A DNA stretch of 64,000 nucleotides, taken from NCBI GenBank assembly GCA_036510655.1, contig DATCDQ010000058.1, positions 1-64,000 on the forward strand. Reading direction: 5' to 3'. The notes under the pieces were generated by a model, which worked only from the letters and a program-made list of their open reading frames with translations, was not told the origin of the DNA and did not search any database. The position numbers and the translations under genes were made by a program. This stretch comes from Rathayibacter_A sp036510655 (GTDB taxonomy: Bacteria; Actinomycetota; Actinomycetes; Actinomycetales; Microbacteriaceae). This document shows positions 8,278 to 18,000 of the stretch, one piece after another (positions within the stretch are counted from its first letter, which is position 1; the number at the start of each line of letters is the position of its first letter).

Positions 8278-9198
8278 CACCAGTTCCTTCGCCGTCTTCG
8301 CCGTCACGGCGATCAGGCAGGCGGGCAACGCGATCAACAGCCCGAAAAGGCCCAACCAGCCGAGCGGGTACGCCAGGCTCAGCAGTGCGAGAATCGCGTA
8401 TGGCAGCAACAAGAACACGCAGTACAGCACAACGGATGCCGTGCGCCCGATCAACACGGTGAGCGTGCGCTTGCCGGCCAGCTTGTCCTCGTCGATGTCG
8501 CGGATGTTGTTGATGAGCAATGCCGCGACGGCGACGAAGCCGATCGCGACGCCGCCGAACCACGCCTCCTGTGTGACTGAGAGCACCTGCACGAACTGGG
8601 TTCCCGCCGTTGCGACAAGACCGAAGAAGACGAACACGAACACTTCTCCGAGCCCGAAGTAGCCGTACGGGCGCTTGCCGCCGGTGTAGAACCAGGCCGA
8701 CGCAATGGCTGCCGCGCCAACGAGCAGCAGCCACCACTGCTGCGTGCGGATCACCAGGGCGAGTCCCGCGAGCGCCGCCAGAGCGAAGAAGACGAGTGCT
8801 GTGGTCAGCACCGCACGCGGCTTCGCCTTGCCCGACCCGGTCAGCCTGCCTGGGCCGACCCGGTACTTGTCGGTGCCGCGAACGCCGTCGGAGTAGTCGT
8901 TCGCGAAGTTGACGCCGATCTGCAGGAACAACGCGACGGCCAGGCAGAGCAGCGCACGCACCCAGTGATAGGTGTCAGGGCCTCCGACGGCAATCGCCGC
9001 TCCCGTGCCGATGAGCACCGGCGCAACAGCCAGTGGCAGGGTGCGGAGCCGCGCCCCGGCAATCCAATCGGATGTCGTCGCCGGCTCCACCTTGCCGGGC
9101 CGCCCTCCGGGGTGCCCGCCCTTGCGCCCGCTCTTGCGGTTGCGGTTCTGGTTCTGGTTGGCAGGTGACATTCTCTGCATCTTGGGCTTGCTGCTCAC
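8206..9198 (-). CDS. menA: 1,4-dihydroxy-2-naphthoate polyprenyltransferase
   Basis: UbiA-superfamily membrane enzyme attaching the polyprenyl tail. The two Asp-rich motifs are NFANDYSDGVRGTD and NNIRDIDEDKLAGKRT. About eight membrane helices. The N-terminus is polar and basic (QNQNRNRKSGRKGGHPGGRPGK). Start is the GTG at 9198: it overlaps the menE stop as GTGA and follows a TAGAAT box by 7 nt. Upstream in-frame starts have neither. 330 residues. Confidence 0.93.
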   Translation of the reverse strand: MSSKPKMQRMSPANQNQNRNRKSGRKGGHPGGRPGKVEPATTSDWIAGARLRTLPLAVAPVLIGTGAAIAVGGPDTYHWVRALLCLAVALFLQIGVNFANDYSDGVRGTDKYRVGPGRLTGSGKAKPRAVLTTALVFFALAALAGLALVIRTQQWWLLLVGAAAIASAWFYTGGKRPYGYFGLGEVFVFVFFGLVATAGTQFVQVLSVTQEAWFGGVAIGFVAVAALLINNIRDIDEDKLAGKRTLTVLIGRTASVVLYCVFLLLPYAILALLSLAYPLGWLGLFGLLIALPACLIAVTAKTAKELVLVLQLTGIVGLVYGVALGAAFAF

Positions 9199-10400
9199 AG
9201 CCCGCATTCTATCGATGCGGACCATGGTGCATCGGCAGCAACGAGGCGGGCGAGCGCAAGGCGGTCTGGCTTGCCGGAGGAGAGGAGCGGCATCCGCTCG
9301 ACGACGTGAATGCGGGCTGGGCCGGCCGCCCGACCCAGGGCGGAGACGACGTGCTCGCGCACTGCGACGAGGGGCACCGGGTCATCGCCTGCTGCGACCG
9401 GCTCTACGACGACGACGACCGGTACCTGCCCCCACTCGGTGCTGTCGGCCGCGACGACTACCGCTCCGCCGAAGCCGGGCAGTTCGCGCACACGACGTTC
9501 GACGGCGTCGAGCAGCACCTTCTCGCCGCCGGACACGATCACGTTGTCGGCGCGTCCGTGCACGGTGACGCGACCATCGACGTCGACGGCGCCGAGGTCG
9601 CCGGTGCTATACCAGCGGATGCCGTCCTCGTCGTGGAACGCGGCATCCGTTCGCGCAGGGTCGGCGAGGTAGCCCTCTGCGAGCACCGGTCCGGCCAGCT
9701 CGAGCAAGCCGTCGATCTCGCGAGCGCGAGTCGTTCCGATCGGGAGTCCGTTGTAAACGCAGCCGCCACTGGTCTCACTCGAGCCGTAGGTGCGCCTCAG
9801 AGCCAACCCGAAATCGAGGGCGCGGTCGCGCAGGTCCGGGCGCAGCGCCTGCCCGCCGACGAGCACGCCGTCGAAGCGCCGCAGAACGTCGAGCAGCTGC
9901 GAGTCGTCCGCTGCCGCGTCGACCAAGCGCGCCAGTTGCGCCGGCACGAGCGACACGAAACGGCCGTCGCCGGTCATGCTCGCCGCAGCATCGCCGAACG
10001 CGCTCGGGTCGAAGTGACCGCCGGCAAGCACGACGGGAGTCGTGCCAGCGACGATCGAGCGCACGAGCACGTTGCTGCCCGCGACATAGTGGCCCGGCAG
10101 GCAGAGCAGCCACTGGCCGTCACCGCCGAGAGCGCCCGCGGATGCCGCTGCGCTGGCCAGCAGCGCATCCCGCGACAGTGCGACGCGCTTGGGCACCCCG
10201 GTCGAGCCGGAGGTCTCGATGACGAGAGCGACGTTCTGGGCGACGGTCGTGGGCACAGGACGTGCGGGCTGGGGGGCGGACGCGCTGGCCCCACCGGCGC
10301 GCGGCAGCACGGCCGGACCATCGCCAGTCAGCGCAGCACGAAGCGCACGCAGCAGGGCATCCGGCCGATCCGCCGGCACCGTCACGAGCCTTCGTGCCAC
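9195..10400 (-). CDS. menE: o-succinylbenzoate-CoA ligase
   Basis: AMP-forming acyl-CoA ligase. P-loop SGSTGVPKRVALS, YGSSETSGG, the YSTGDLG / HGRADNVIVSGGEKV hinge region and the C-terminal catalytic lysine in LLSSGKPDRLAL are all visible. 401 residues, somewhat short but usual for actinobacterial MenE. The GTG at 10400 lies 6 nt after TAGTCT. Coupled to menA by a GTGA overlap. The gene marks the left edge of the 32-kb block that separates it from menB. Confidence 0.9.
   Translation of the reverse strand: MARRLVTVPADRPDALLRALRAALTGDGPAVLPRAGGASASAPQPARPVPTTVAQNVALVIETSGSTGVPKRVALSRDALLASAAASAGALGGDGQWLLCLPGHYVAGSNVLVRSIVAGTTPVVLAGGHFDPSAFGDAAASMTGDGRFVSLVPAQLARLVDAAADDSQLLDVLRRFDGVLVGGQALRPDLRDRALDFGLALRRTYGSSETSGGCVYNGLPIGTTRAREIDGLLELAGPVLAEGYLADPARTDAAFHDEDGIRWYSTGDLGAVDVDGRVTVHGRADNVIVSGGEKVLLDAVERRVRELPGFGGAVVVAADSTEWGQVPVVVVVEPVAAGDDPVPLVAVREHVVSALGRAAGPARIHVVERMPLLSSGKPDRLALARLVAADAPWSASIECGL
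9206..9211 (-). promoter_or_regulatory. -10 box before menA, inside menE
   Basis: TAGAAT on the minus strand, 7 nt before the menA GTG; could give a leaderless menA transcript in addition to menEA read-through. Confidence 0.45.
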
Positions 10401-10406
10401 TCCGTC

Positions 10407-10412
10407 AGACTA
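10407..10412 (-). promoter_or_regulatory. -10 box of leaderless menE
   Basis: TAGTCT on the minus strand, 6 nt before the menE GTG. Confidence 0.55.
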
Positions 10413-10458
10413 CGGCACCGGCCCCTGGCTCGGCATCGGCGCTGACCGCGGACTCGCG

Positions 10459-13197
10459 TTAGATGCTGTCACCAGAGAACGTGCGGGCATCGGCATAGTG
10501 CCCAGCGATGTTCGCATTCCAATCGTCAACGAAAGTCTGTTTCAACGCGTCGGTGGTGTTGGCGACCGCGATCGCACTCTTCATCGTCGCCTGACCAGTG
10601 GCGCAGTCGCCGCCGGCCATCTGCTGCGCCGCGGTCTGATACTGCTGGTCGGCCTGTAGCGACACCTGCAGCGCCTGACTGAGCTCAACGATCAGCCGCG
10701 CACCACCCGGAACCGTGTCGAACGGGGTGCTCTGGAGCGCCGTAACCAGCTCATGGCGGTTTGCGACGACTGAGGACGCGGTCGCCAACTCGGCCGAGCC
10801 GACGGAACACCTCAGCAGTTGCTGCACCAAATCCGAGATCTGGGCCCGGCCCGTCTGCGACTTCTGAAGAATTTGGACGAGGTAGCGAACCTGATCGTTC
10901 GCCGTGTTCGCCGGCGCAGCAACGTTGTATGCACCGGTGCCTTTACCCGAGCCGCCCGAGCCGTTTGCGGCGAAGTAGTTCGGAGTAGCCGAGCGCTGCG
11001 TGCCGACTCCCCCCTTCGGCGTCAACGTCACGAGGGCAGGCGATGCGTTCGCGCATACCTGCACACCCGCACCAGTCGAACCGCAATAGCGCCCATCCAC
11101 ATAAGTCATGCCGGTTCCTGCGCCGCTGCCGGTCGGATCTGCAAAAGTGAATGACGTGGCATGCAGGGCGTCGGTTCCACAGATCAACAACCAGCCGCCT
11201 CGCCAGGTCGATACGGAGATCGGCGTCGAGCCGGCCGGGCAGGTCCGCGGGATCGAAGTGCTCGCTGCGACGAATCCGGTCGTCGCATTCCCGCCGGATG
11301 CCGACCTCAAAACGCTTGCGGGCTGTATCACGGACACGGAGGCAGAACTAACCTGCACCAGCGCCCCACCGCCGGTCACGAGCACCCTCTCGTTGTGGGC
11401 ACAGGTCAGCGTGAAGGTTGAGCCGACGAATGCGAGTGCAGAACACTGAATGCTCTGATGGTTGCGAGAGTAGTCCACGGTGTAGCCTCTCGATCCATTG
11501 CAGACGAGCACGTGCCCGCGCGGAAAAGACGACCACGAGATTGGCGTCATGCCGGCAGGGCAGGTCGGAAGCCCCTGCGGCAGTGCCGGGAGCGTGCCGG
11601 CAGCGGTCGTAGGTCCTGCAGAGGACGCCGGCACGAGTGCCGCGATGTCACTGCCGTTCCTCGCCCCAGTGCTCACAGGGATCGCGTCTCCGCCTAACGA
11701 TGAGGGTTGCGCAAGTATGGATGCGTCGTCAATCTCCCACAGCTTCACGCCGGTTCCCGGGTCGAATGCATTGATTATCGAGTGGCCGCTGCCGTTGTCC
11801 CCCGAGTCGATGTCTGGAACGAGCACGACGCCGTCGTTCGCGAACATCGGCCGCGGTTGTGTCGCACCGGCCTCGGATTCGCCTCGCGCGGGGGCAGGAT
11901 AACTGTTCGCCCACTTGACGGCACCCGTTGCCGGGACCACAGACGTGACGTGCCCGCTGGGGTCGACGAGCACGAGTGAGGAACCGTTGTACGCCCCGAA
12001 AAACCCGGATCGCATGCCGGTGTACGTGCCGGTTACGGATGATTTCCAAATCGTCGTCTTCGTCTTCGGGTCGAATGCGTTCGCTGCAACCGCGGCGCCG
12101 TCGACGGCGTCGCCATCCGCAGAGTAAAGCAGGGGCAGCGGCGCCGTTTTTCCGCTGGAAGAGAAGTTAACGACAGAGCTGTGAGTTCCGAAGTCACCTG
12201 CGGACACTAGCGTGACCACGTGGCCGTTGGCGACGGTAGTCGCCGAATCGGGCACCGCGTCATAGTTGCTGGCATCGGCCACAATGCCGTCCGTTCCGAA
12301 TACATCGAGGGTCTGGCATCTCGGATTCGCTAGGAGCTTACCGGTCGAGAAGTCGAACGCTGCCTGCGCCTCGGCATCACTGATTGCAAGCACATCACCA
12401 CCCTCATGTGCCACGGTGGGCCAACCGGAACCGCCGTTGCAGATGTTGCTGATCGGTGTTTGCCACATCGTCGACGACAAATCGCCTCTGATTCTTGCCG
12501 CGCTCCCTGCAGTAGGCTCACCCATTTGGGTCGAGGTCATGGCGCGCACAACAACGGATTGTCCGAAGACGTGGATCACATCGGGCACATAATCTGCAGC
12601 GATCCCCAGTTGAGCAAGAGTGGCATGCTTCATCACCCGACCATCTGCAAGGCGTATGAGTTCGAGGATGATCGGGTCCGCGGGACCTGGCCCAGCGGAC
12701 GGGCCGAAAGCACACGCGGCTGCCCCAGCCAGCGTTTCGGGTGCGCAGACAAGCTGGTGATCCTCAAGCCCACCGATTCGGGTTTGCCATTTCATCGATC
12801 CTGTCTGGGTGTCGAGGCCAACGAGAAAGCGCGAGCCACCAGACGCCTCGCTGTCGTCTTTGACTCCGCCGGCAACCCACACCTTGTCGTCTCCAGCGAC
12901 GAAGCTGAGACCTTGCGTGCCATCAAGCCCAACGTCAGGGGCCGTCACCCGCCAAGCGATTTTCTGCCCCATGCGGAACCCACCGGATCGGGCGTCACCA
13001 GGCGCCCCGGTGACCCGCAGCGTCGCAGCCTGCGCGACAACGCCGGACCCGGATGCCGCGCCTACCGATTGCACGCCCACGAACCCGTCGAACGGCGCTC
13101 CAGGGACGCCGGCGGCAAATGCGGTTGCTGCCCCGGTCACGACGAGGGCGATCGAAGCAGCGATCGCGAAGAGCGCATCGCGTCTGCGCACGGTCAT
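10459..13197 (-). CDS. secreted PQQ-like beta-propeller protein
   Basis: 912 residues. The N-terminus MTVRRRDALFAIAASIALVV ... AFAAG is a signal peptide (three arginines, long hydrophobic core). The body has propeller-like blades in which pairs such as GLDTQTGSMKWQTRIG, AFDPKTKTTIWKSSVTG, VVPATGAVKWANSYPA and AFDPGTGVKLWEIDD recur, as in PQQ-dehydrogenase-like repeats. Two homologous Cys-containing modules follow (CPAGMTPIS... and CPAGSTPIS...). The last 170 residues are helical (QVRYLVQILQKSQTGRAQISDLVQQLLRC). The ATG at 13197 overlaps the stop of the 12-TM gene, so the two are one operon. No enzyme residues recognised; role in the secretion locus is inferred only from position. Confidence 0.8.
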   Translation of the reverse strand: MTVRRRDALFAIAASIALVVTGAATAFAAGVPGAPFDGFVGVQSVGAASGSGVVAQAATLRVTGAPGDARSGGFRMGQKIAWRVTAPDVGLDGTQGLSFVAGDDKVWVAGGVKDDSEASGGSRFLVGLDTQTGSMKWQTRIGGLEDHQLVCAPETLAGAAACAFGPSAGPGPADPIILELIRLADGRVMKHATLAQLGIAADYVPDVIHVFGQSVVVRAMTSTQMGEPTAGSAARIRGDLSSTMWQTPISNICNGGSGWPTVAHEGGDVLAISDAEAQAAFDFSTGKLLANPRCQTLDVFGTDGIVADASNYDAVPDSATTVANGHVVTLVSAGDFGTHSSVVNFSSSGKTAPLPLLYSADGDAVDGAAVAANAFDPKTKTTIWKSSVTGTYTGMRSGFFGAYNGSSLVLVDPSGHVTSVVPATGAVKWANSYPAPARGESEAGATQPRPMFANDGVVLVPDIDSGDNGSGHSIINAFDPGTGVKLWEIDDASILAQPSSLGGDAIPVSTGARNGSDIAALVPASSAGPTTAAGTLPALPQGLPTCPAGMTPISWSSFPRGHVLVCNGSRGYTVDYSRNHQSIQCSALAFVGSTFTLTCAHNERVLVTGGGALVQVSSASVSVIQPASVLRSASGGNATTGFVAASTSIPRTCPAGSTPISVSTWRGGWLLICGTDALHATSFTFADPTGSGAGTGMTYVDGRYCGSTGAGVQVCANASPALVTLTPKGGVGTQRSATPNYFAANGSGGSGKGTGAYNVAAPANTANDQVRYLVQILQKSQTGRAQISDLVQQLLRCSVGSAELATASSVVANRHELVTALQSTPFDTVPGGARLIVELSQALQVSLQADQQYQTAAQQMAGGDCATGQATMKSAIAVANTTDALKQTFVDDWNANIAGHYADARTFSGDSI

Positions 13198-14711
13198 CGT
13201 TGCACCACCCTGTCGTCGGCCAGTGTCGGTGGCGAATCATCGGCGACCTGCGGGCCACCACGACCGTCGCCGCCACGATCCAAGGCCCATCGGCGCAGCG
13301 TCATCCCGCGAGCGATCAAACACGCGCCCACTATGATTCCGACGGTTCCGCCCGCGCTCACGAGACCGATCAGGGCGGTGCCGCCAAACAGTCCGGTCAG
13401 ATTGACCAGCGTGACCACAGCGACATACCAGCCGAAAGCAGCGACCACTGCAGCTGGTGCGAGCAAGTAGCTCATCGCATCTCGCTCACGGGCAATCAGC
13501 CAACCCAACACAAGCACGCCCGAGCCGGCGAAGGCCAACAACGCGTCCATGGTGACGAATTGTCCCGGGAAGACGGCATTCAGTACCGCAGGAACGACGC
13601 AGACGGCGCCGACCATGCCCGCAGAGATCAACTTGCGCAGTCGTGTCGCCCCGAGCACGAGCAGTGCCCCAACGTACACCAGATACGCGAAGGTGATTAG
13701 AAACCAGGCGGAGGGCACAGTCGAGACTCCAGCGAGGCCGATGACGATGGCGACCGTCACGGCTGTTACGGCAAACGAGGCTGAGCGGCCCCACGCCGAA
13801 AGCACGTGGCCAATGGGCCGACGAACTGGCACCCGCACCGGCGCAAGCCCTGGATCGAGCCCAGCCGGCGTGAAGGGTGCGAAGTCACGCACGCCCTGCT
13901 CGTTGCGGTCGGGTGACGCGGCGCGGGCTAACCAGCAAGCCCCGACCGAGATGCCGATGAATCCGCCGTATCTCAGCATCAGGAACAGCGCGCTTCCGAC
14001 CTCGGTGTCGTTGAGCGGCACGATGTCCGCGACCAGGTAGTTCCAACCGAACACGGCCGCCATCGTGCCGAACGTAAACAGGTACGTCCATCCGCTTCGC
14101 TCCCGCGCGATCAGCCAAGCCAGCACGAACACGCCGTACGAGACGAACCAAAGCCAATCGAGATAGAAGTACACGCAGGTGATCGACATGATGGCCGGAA
14201 GAATACCCACGACACCGACCATCACTCCGGCGACGACGCGCCGTGCCACGGTTGTCGGCAGCAGCACGATCGCGACGACCAGCAGGCTGTACGCGAGGAT
14301 CTCAAGTGTGATTCCCACACCACGCACCACGAACGGCCACGGAATCGCCACGGTCAGCAGATAGACCGCCACGCCGACGGCGACCAACACCCTGCTGCCG
14401 ACGGATCCAGACGTGCGCGCTGACTTAGCGGCGGCAAATGGTTGCGTGCCGCTTGCGGCGCTGTTCGCTACAGTGACGGCGGCTATTGCCGACCCGGCCG
14501 CGACCGTGCCACTGGGTGTCTGTCCGTAGGTCCTGATCCATTCGATCAAGCCGGGATACGCAGACGGATTGGCCGCGACCACCGCACGCATCGATGGATG
14601 ATGATACGCCAGCTCCGCGAGGCGTTCAGGCGAGGTCGCCGGGTTGGCGGCCTCCGCATCGAGCGCGGCCCGGGGTTGATCGCCGGAGACCTCGTAAGGA
14701 CTTTCAGCCAT
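13194..14711 (-). CDS. 12-TM membrane protein with N-terminal LRV repeats
   Basis: 505 residues. Residues 10-60 (AANPATSPERLAELAYHHPSMRAVVAANPSAYPGLIEWI, read in two halves) match the variant leucine-rich repeat. Twelve hydrophobic segments follow as two homologous sets of six: VLAWLIARERSGWTYL ... VGACWLARA in the first half pairs with VLGWLIARERDAMSYL ... VGACLIARG in the second. The start is the ATG at 14711 after CAGGAG. Upstream is an 18-bp palindrome (14777-14794) shared with three other promoters of this locus. First gene of an operon with the propeller protein. Family not recognised beyond LRV; a membrane component of the neighbouring secretion system is a guess. Confidence 0.8.
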   Translation of the reverse strand: MAESPYEVSGDQPRAALDAEAANPATSPERLAELAYHHPSMRAVVAANPSAYPGLIEWIRTYGQTPSGTVAAGSAIAAVTVANSAASGTQPFAAAKSARTSGSVGSRVLVAVGVAVYLLTVAIPWPFVVRGVGITLEILAYSLLVVAIVLLPTTVARRVVAGVMVGVVGILPAIMSITCVYFYLDWLWFVSYGVFVLAWLIARERSGWTYLFTFGTMAAVFGWNYLVADIVPLNDTEVGSALFLMLRYGGFIGISVGACWLARAASPDRNEQGVRDFAPFTPAGLDPGLAPVRVPVRRPIGHVLSAWGRSASFAVTAVTVAIVIGLAGVSTVPSAWFLITFAYLVYVGALLVLGATRLRKLISAGMVGAVCVVPAVLNAVFPGQFVTMDALLAFAGSGVLVLGWLIARERDAMSYLLAPAAVVAAFGWYVAVVTLVNLTGLFGGTALIGLVSAGGTVGIIVGACLIARGMTLRRWALDRGGDGRGGPQVADDSPPTLADDRVVQR

Positions 14712-14748
14712 GAGCGCGCTCCTGCCGGTTTCGGTTGGCGTTAACCAC

Positions 14749-14754
14749 ACCGTA
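14749..14754 (-). promoter_or_regulatory. -10 box of the 12-TM operon
   Basis: TACGGT on the minus strand, 17 nt downstream of the -35-like hexamer (14772-14777) that abuts the palindrome. Confidence 0.45.
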
Positions 14755-14776
14755 AGAGTGCGCTTCGTCAACGGCG

Positions 14777-14794
14777 ATGGGTCATATTCCCCAT
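14777..14794 (-). promoter_or_regulatory. shared palindromic operator, copy A
   Basis: Minus strand ATGGGGAATATGACCCAT followed by CGCC; arms ATGGG and CCCAT. Centre about 75 nt before the start codon of the 12-TM gene, same orientation to that gene as the other three copies to theirs. Confidence 0.7.
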
Positions 14795-14944
14795 CCGACG
14801 TGCGCGCCCACGAGCGAACGCCCCCAAACGAGTGCCGGTAGAAGATGCAATAGCGCCGCAGATTGCGTAACTGCCATCGTGAGCTGTGCCCGCGCGTTCA
14901 TGGAGCGCCCCGCACAGTATCGCAAGCCGACCGCAACAAAGTCG

Positions 14945-14962
14945 ATGGGTGATTATGCCCAT
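14945..14962 (+). promoter_or_regulatory. shared palindromic operator, copy B
   Basis: ATGGGTGATTATGCCCAT flanked by CG on both sides, the most regular copy. Centre about 80 nt before the GTG of the giant surface protein. An 18-nt spacer separates the following TCGCAC hexamer from CTGAAT (14986-14991), a weaker -10 than at the other copies. Confidence 0.75.
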
Positions 14963-15032
14963 CGCACCCTGATGCCGTGGTCTGCCTGAATGATGCTGTG
15001 CCGACGCGCGGTCGGCAGAAGGTGAGGGTCCG

Positions 15033-18000
15033 GTGCGGTTGTTGCGGTTATTCCGTGGGCGCACACGCGCGGCGCTGTCGTCGGCGGGCATCCTGTTGCT
15101 GTCCGTCGCACTCACGGTGGCCGCAGTGATCTCGCAGGGCTACACGACAACCGAGCTCAGCCTCAACGACGGTGGCGTCTGGGTCACGAAGCCGTCCGGC
15201 CTGCTTGTCGGACACCTGAACAGCGCTGCCCGCGTTCTCGACTCCGGGCTGACGACGACGAGCAATGAGTTCGACATCGTCCAGGCCGGCAACACCATAC
15301 TCGTGCACGACACGTCGAAGAACACCGTCACGCCCATCAACCCGGCCAGTGTCACCCTCGGTCAGGCAGCTAACATTCCGGCTCGCGCCGACGTGAGCCT
15401 CGGATCATCGACGGTCGCAATTGCGGATGCCTCGTCCGGCAAACTCTGGGTGCTGCCGGCGAGCGCCCTGGGTGGCTTCAATGCGTCTGCCCCGGCCACC
15501 TACCGGCTCGGCGCCCACGGCGTCGCTACCGTCGGGCCGGACGGCACGGTCTATGCCGCCTCCGCGAGCAAACACGCGCTGGTCACGATTGCAACCGACG
15601 ACAGCGGAAACCCGACTGCACCACAGGTCACCGATCTCACCGGGCTTTCGCCGACGGCAACGCTGAGCATCGCCGCCATCGGTAATGGCGCCGCCGTGTT
15701 CGACGCGTCGCACTCCAGCATCTTTCTGCCCGGCACGTCCACTTCAACGCATATTGCCGGCGCGGCGAACGCCGTGCTGCAGCAATCCGGCCCCGCCGGC
15801 TCAACGGTGTTGCTGGAGAGCAAGACCGCCCTGATCAGCCAGCCTCTGGATGGCAGTACGGCCCACGCAACATCGGCTCACGCGACCGGATCGCCGGCGG
15901 CGCCGGTGTATCTCAACGGCTGCGGTTACGCGGCGTGGTCAGGCTCGAACCGCTACCTGCGCAGCTGCGCAGGCGGAACCGGCGACACATCCGCGGCGAT
16001 CGCGGGCGCGATCGACAGCGCACAGTTGGTCTTCCGGGTGAACCGTGACGTGGTCGTGCTGAACGACCTGACCTCGGGTTCGGTCTGGCTGCCGAACCAG
16101 AACATGGTGCTGGTCAACAACTGGGACGACGTGAAACCGCCACCAGACACCAAGCAGCAAGACAATCAAGACAACAGCACTCAAGACGTGCTGTCTCAAG
16201 TCGACCCGACCCACAGCAGCGTGAACCATCCGCCTGTCGCGGTGGATGACACGTTCGGCGTACGAGCCGGTCGCTCGACGATTCTTCATGTGCTCGACAA
16301 CGACAGTGACCCAGATGGCGATCTGCTCACGGCGTCCGTCGCCGACCCGAAGACTTCGCTCGGGATGGTCGAGGCGATCGCGGGCGGGCAGCTGCTGCAG
16401 ATCGATGTGCCGGCGAGCGCGACCGGGGCAACCACGTTCGAGTACCAGGTGAGCGACGGGCGCGGCGGCACCGCGCACGCCACGGTGCATCTGTCCGTTC
16501 ATCCGCCGAGCCAGAATTCTGCCCCGGTGCAGAACCGGGTGTCACAGGTGCTCGTCGAGCAAGGTGCGAGCGTGAGTTTCAACATGCTCGGCGACTGGAG
16601 CGATCCAGACGGCGACGACATGTACCTCGCCAGCGCGACCAGTACGACGGACGACGGCGTTCACTTCGCCCCCGACGGCACCGTCACCTTCGATGCCGTC
16701 GGTCGCGCGCTCGGGACCAAGATTGTCGACGTCGTGGTCACGGATGGCCAGAAGTCCGCACAGGGCACACTCCTGTTCGACGTTCGGGCCGCGGGCACGA
16801 CCAAACCCATTGCCAATGCCGACCTCGTCACGGCCCACACCGGTCAGACAGTCACGGTCTCACCGCTGCTGAACGATCAAAGCCCGAGTGGCAAGCCGCT
16901 GACCCTTGCCAAAGTCGACGACGTGCAGGGGGCGACCATCGCCCCTGACCTTGGCACCGCAACTTTCACGTTCGTCGCCGCGACTGCCGGCACCTACTTG
17001 GTGCACTACGTCGTGTCTGACGGGCCGAACACCGCCGACGGCTTCGTGCGAGTGGACGTGATCCCCGCAATGACCGCCGAGCTTCCCCCGATCGCCGTGC
17101 GTGACACCGCTCTGCTGCCGAAGGGCAAGAGCGTTCTCGTGGATGTACTCGCCAATGACACCGACCCGGATGGCGGCATCCTCGTCGTGCAATCGGTGAC
17201 GGTTCCGCAGAATTCCGGATTGGCGGTCGCGGTCATCAACCACCAGATTGTGCGGATCACAGACCAGCCGGGCATCTCGGCCCCGGTCACCTTCGACTAC
17301 ACGGTTTCGAACGGCCATGCGAGCGCGCAGTCACAGGTGACCGTGCTGCCCGTTCCGGCCCCCGCGAAGCTGGAACCGCCCGTCGCCGTCGCTGACCACG
17401 CCGTCGTTCGAGTGGGAGACATCGTGACGATTCCGGTGCTCGCAAACGACTACAGTCCGAGCGGCGACACGCTCACCCTCGACCCGACACTTGTGACGAT
17501 GCCGGACGCGAAGGCTGGCTTGATGTTCACAGCCCAGAACACGCTGCGGTTCCAAGCCGGCAACACCCCGCAGACCGTCAACGCCACCTACAACGTCGTC
17601 GACAGCCAAGGCCAGAAGGCGGCCGGTTACGTCACGATCCAGATCATGCCCGCCGCCAACGCGAACAACGCCGCACCCGTACCGCAGAGTATTGTCGCAC
17701 GCACCATCGCCGGAACAACGCAGCGGATCCCCATTCCGCTCGATGGCATCGACCCAGACGGCGACTCTGTCGAACTCGTCGGTCAGGGCACGGCACCGAA
17801 GCTGGGACGCATCTCCGAGGTCGGCGCAACCTGGTTGACGTACCAGGCCTACCCGACCTCGGCCGGCACGGATGCCTTCACCTACGTTGTGCGCGACCGG
17901 CTCGGCGCCGAGGCGACCGGGTCGATCGAGGTCGGTGTCGTGCCGCCCAGCACCACCAGCCAGCGACCATACGCGGTCGGCGACCATGTCACGGTGCGCC

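Larger units (their letters stand above)
14712..15032. promoter_or_regulatory. divergent control region with two palindromic operators
   Basis: 321 nt without a gene, between the 12-TM operon (minus) and the giant surface-protein operon (plus). It contains two 18-bp palindromes, 14777-14794 and 14945-14962, each facing its own gene, with promoter-like hexamers downstream. Nothing else was recognised between 14795 and 14944. Confidence 0.65.
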
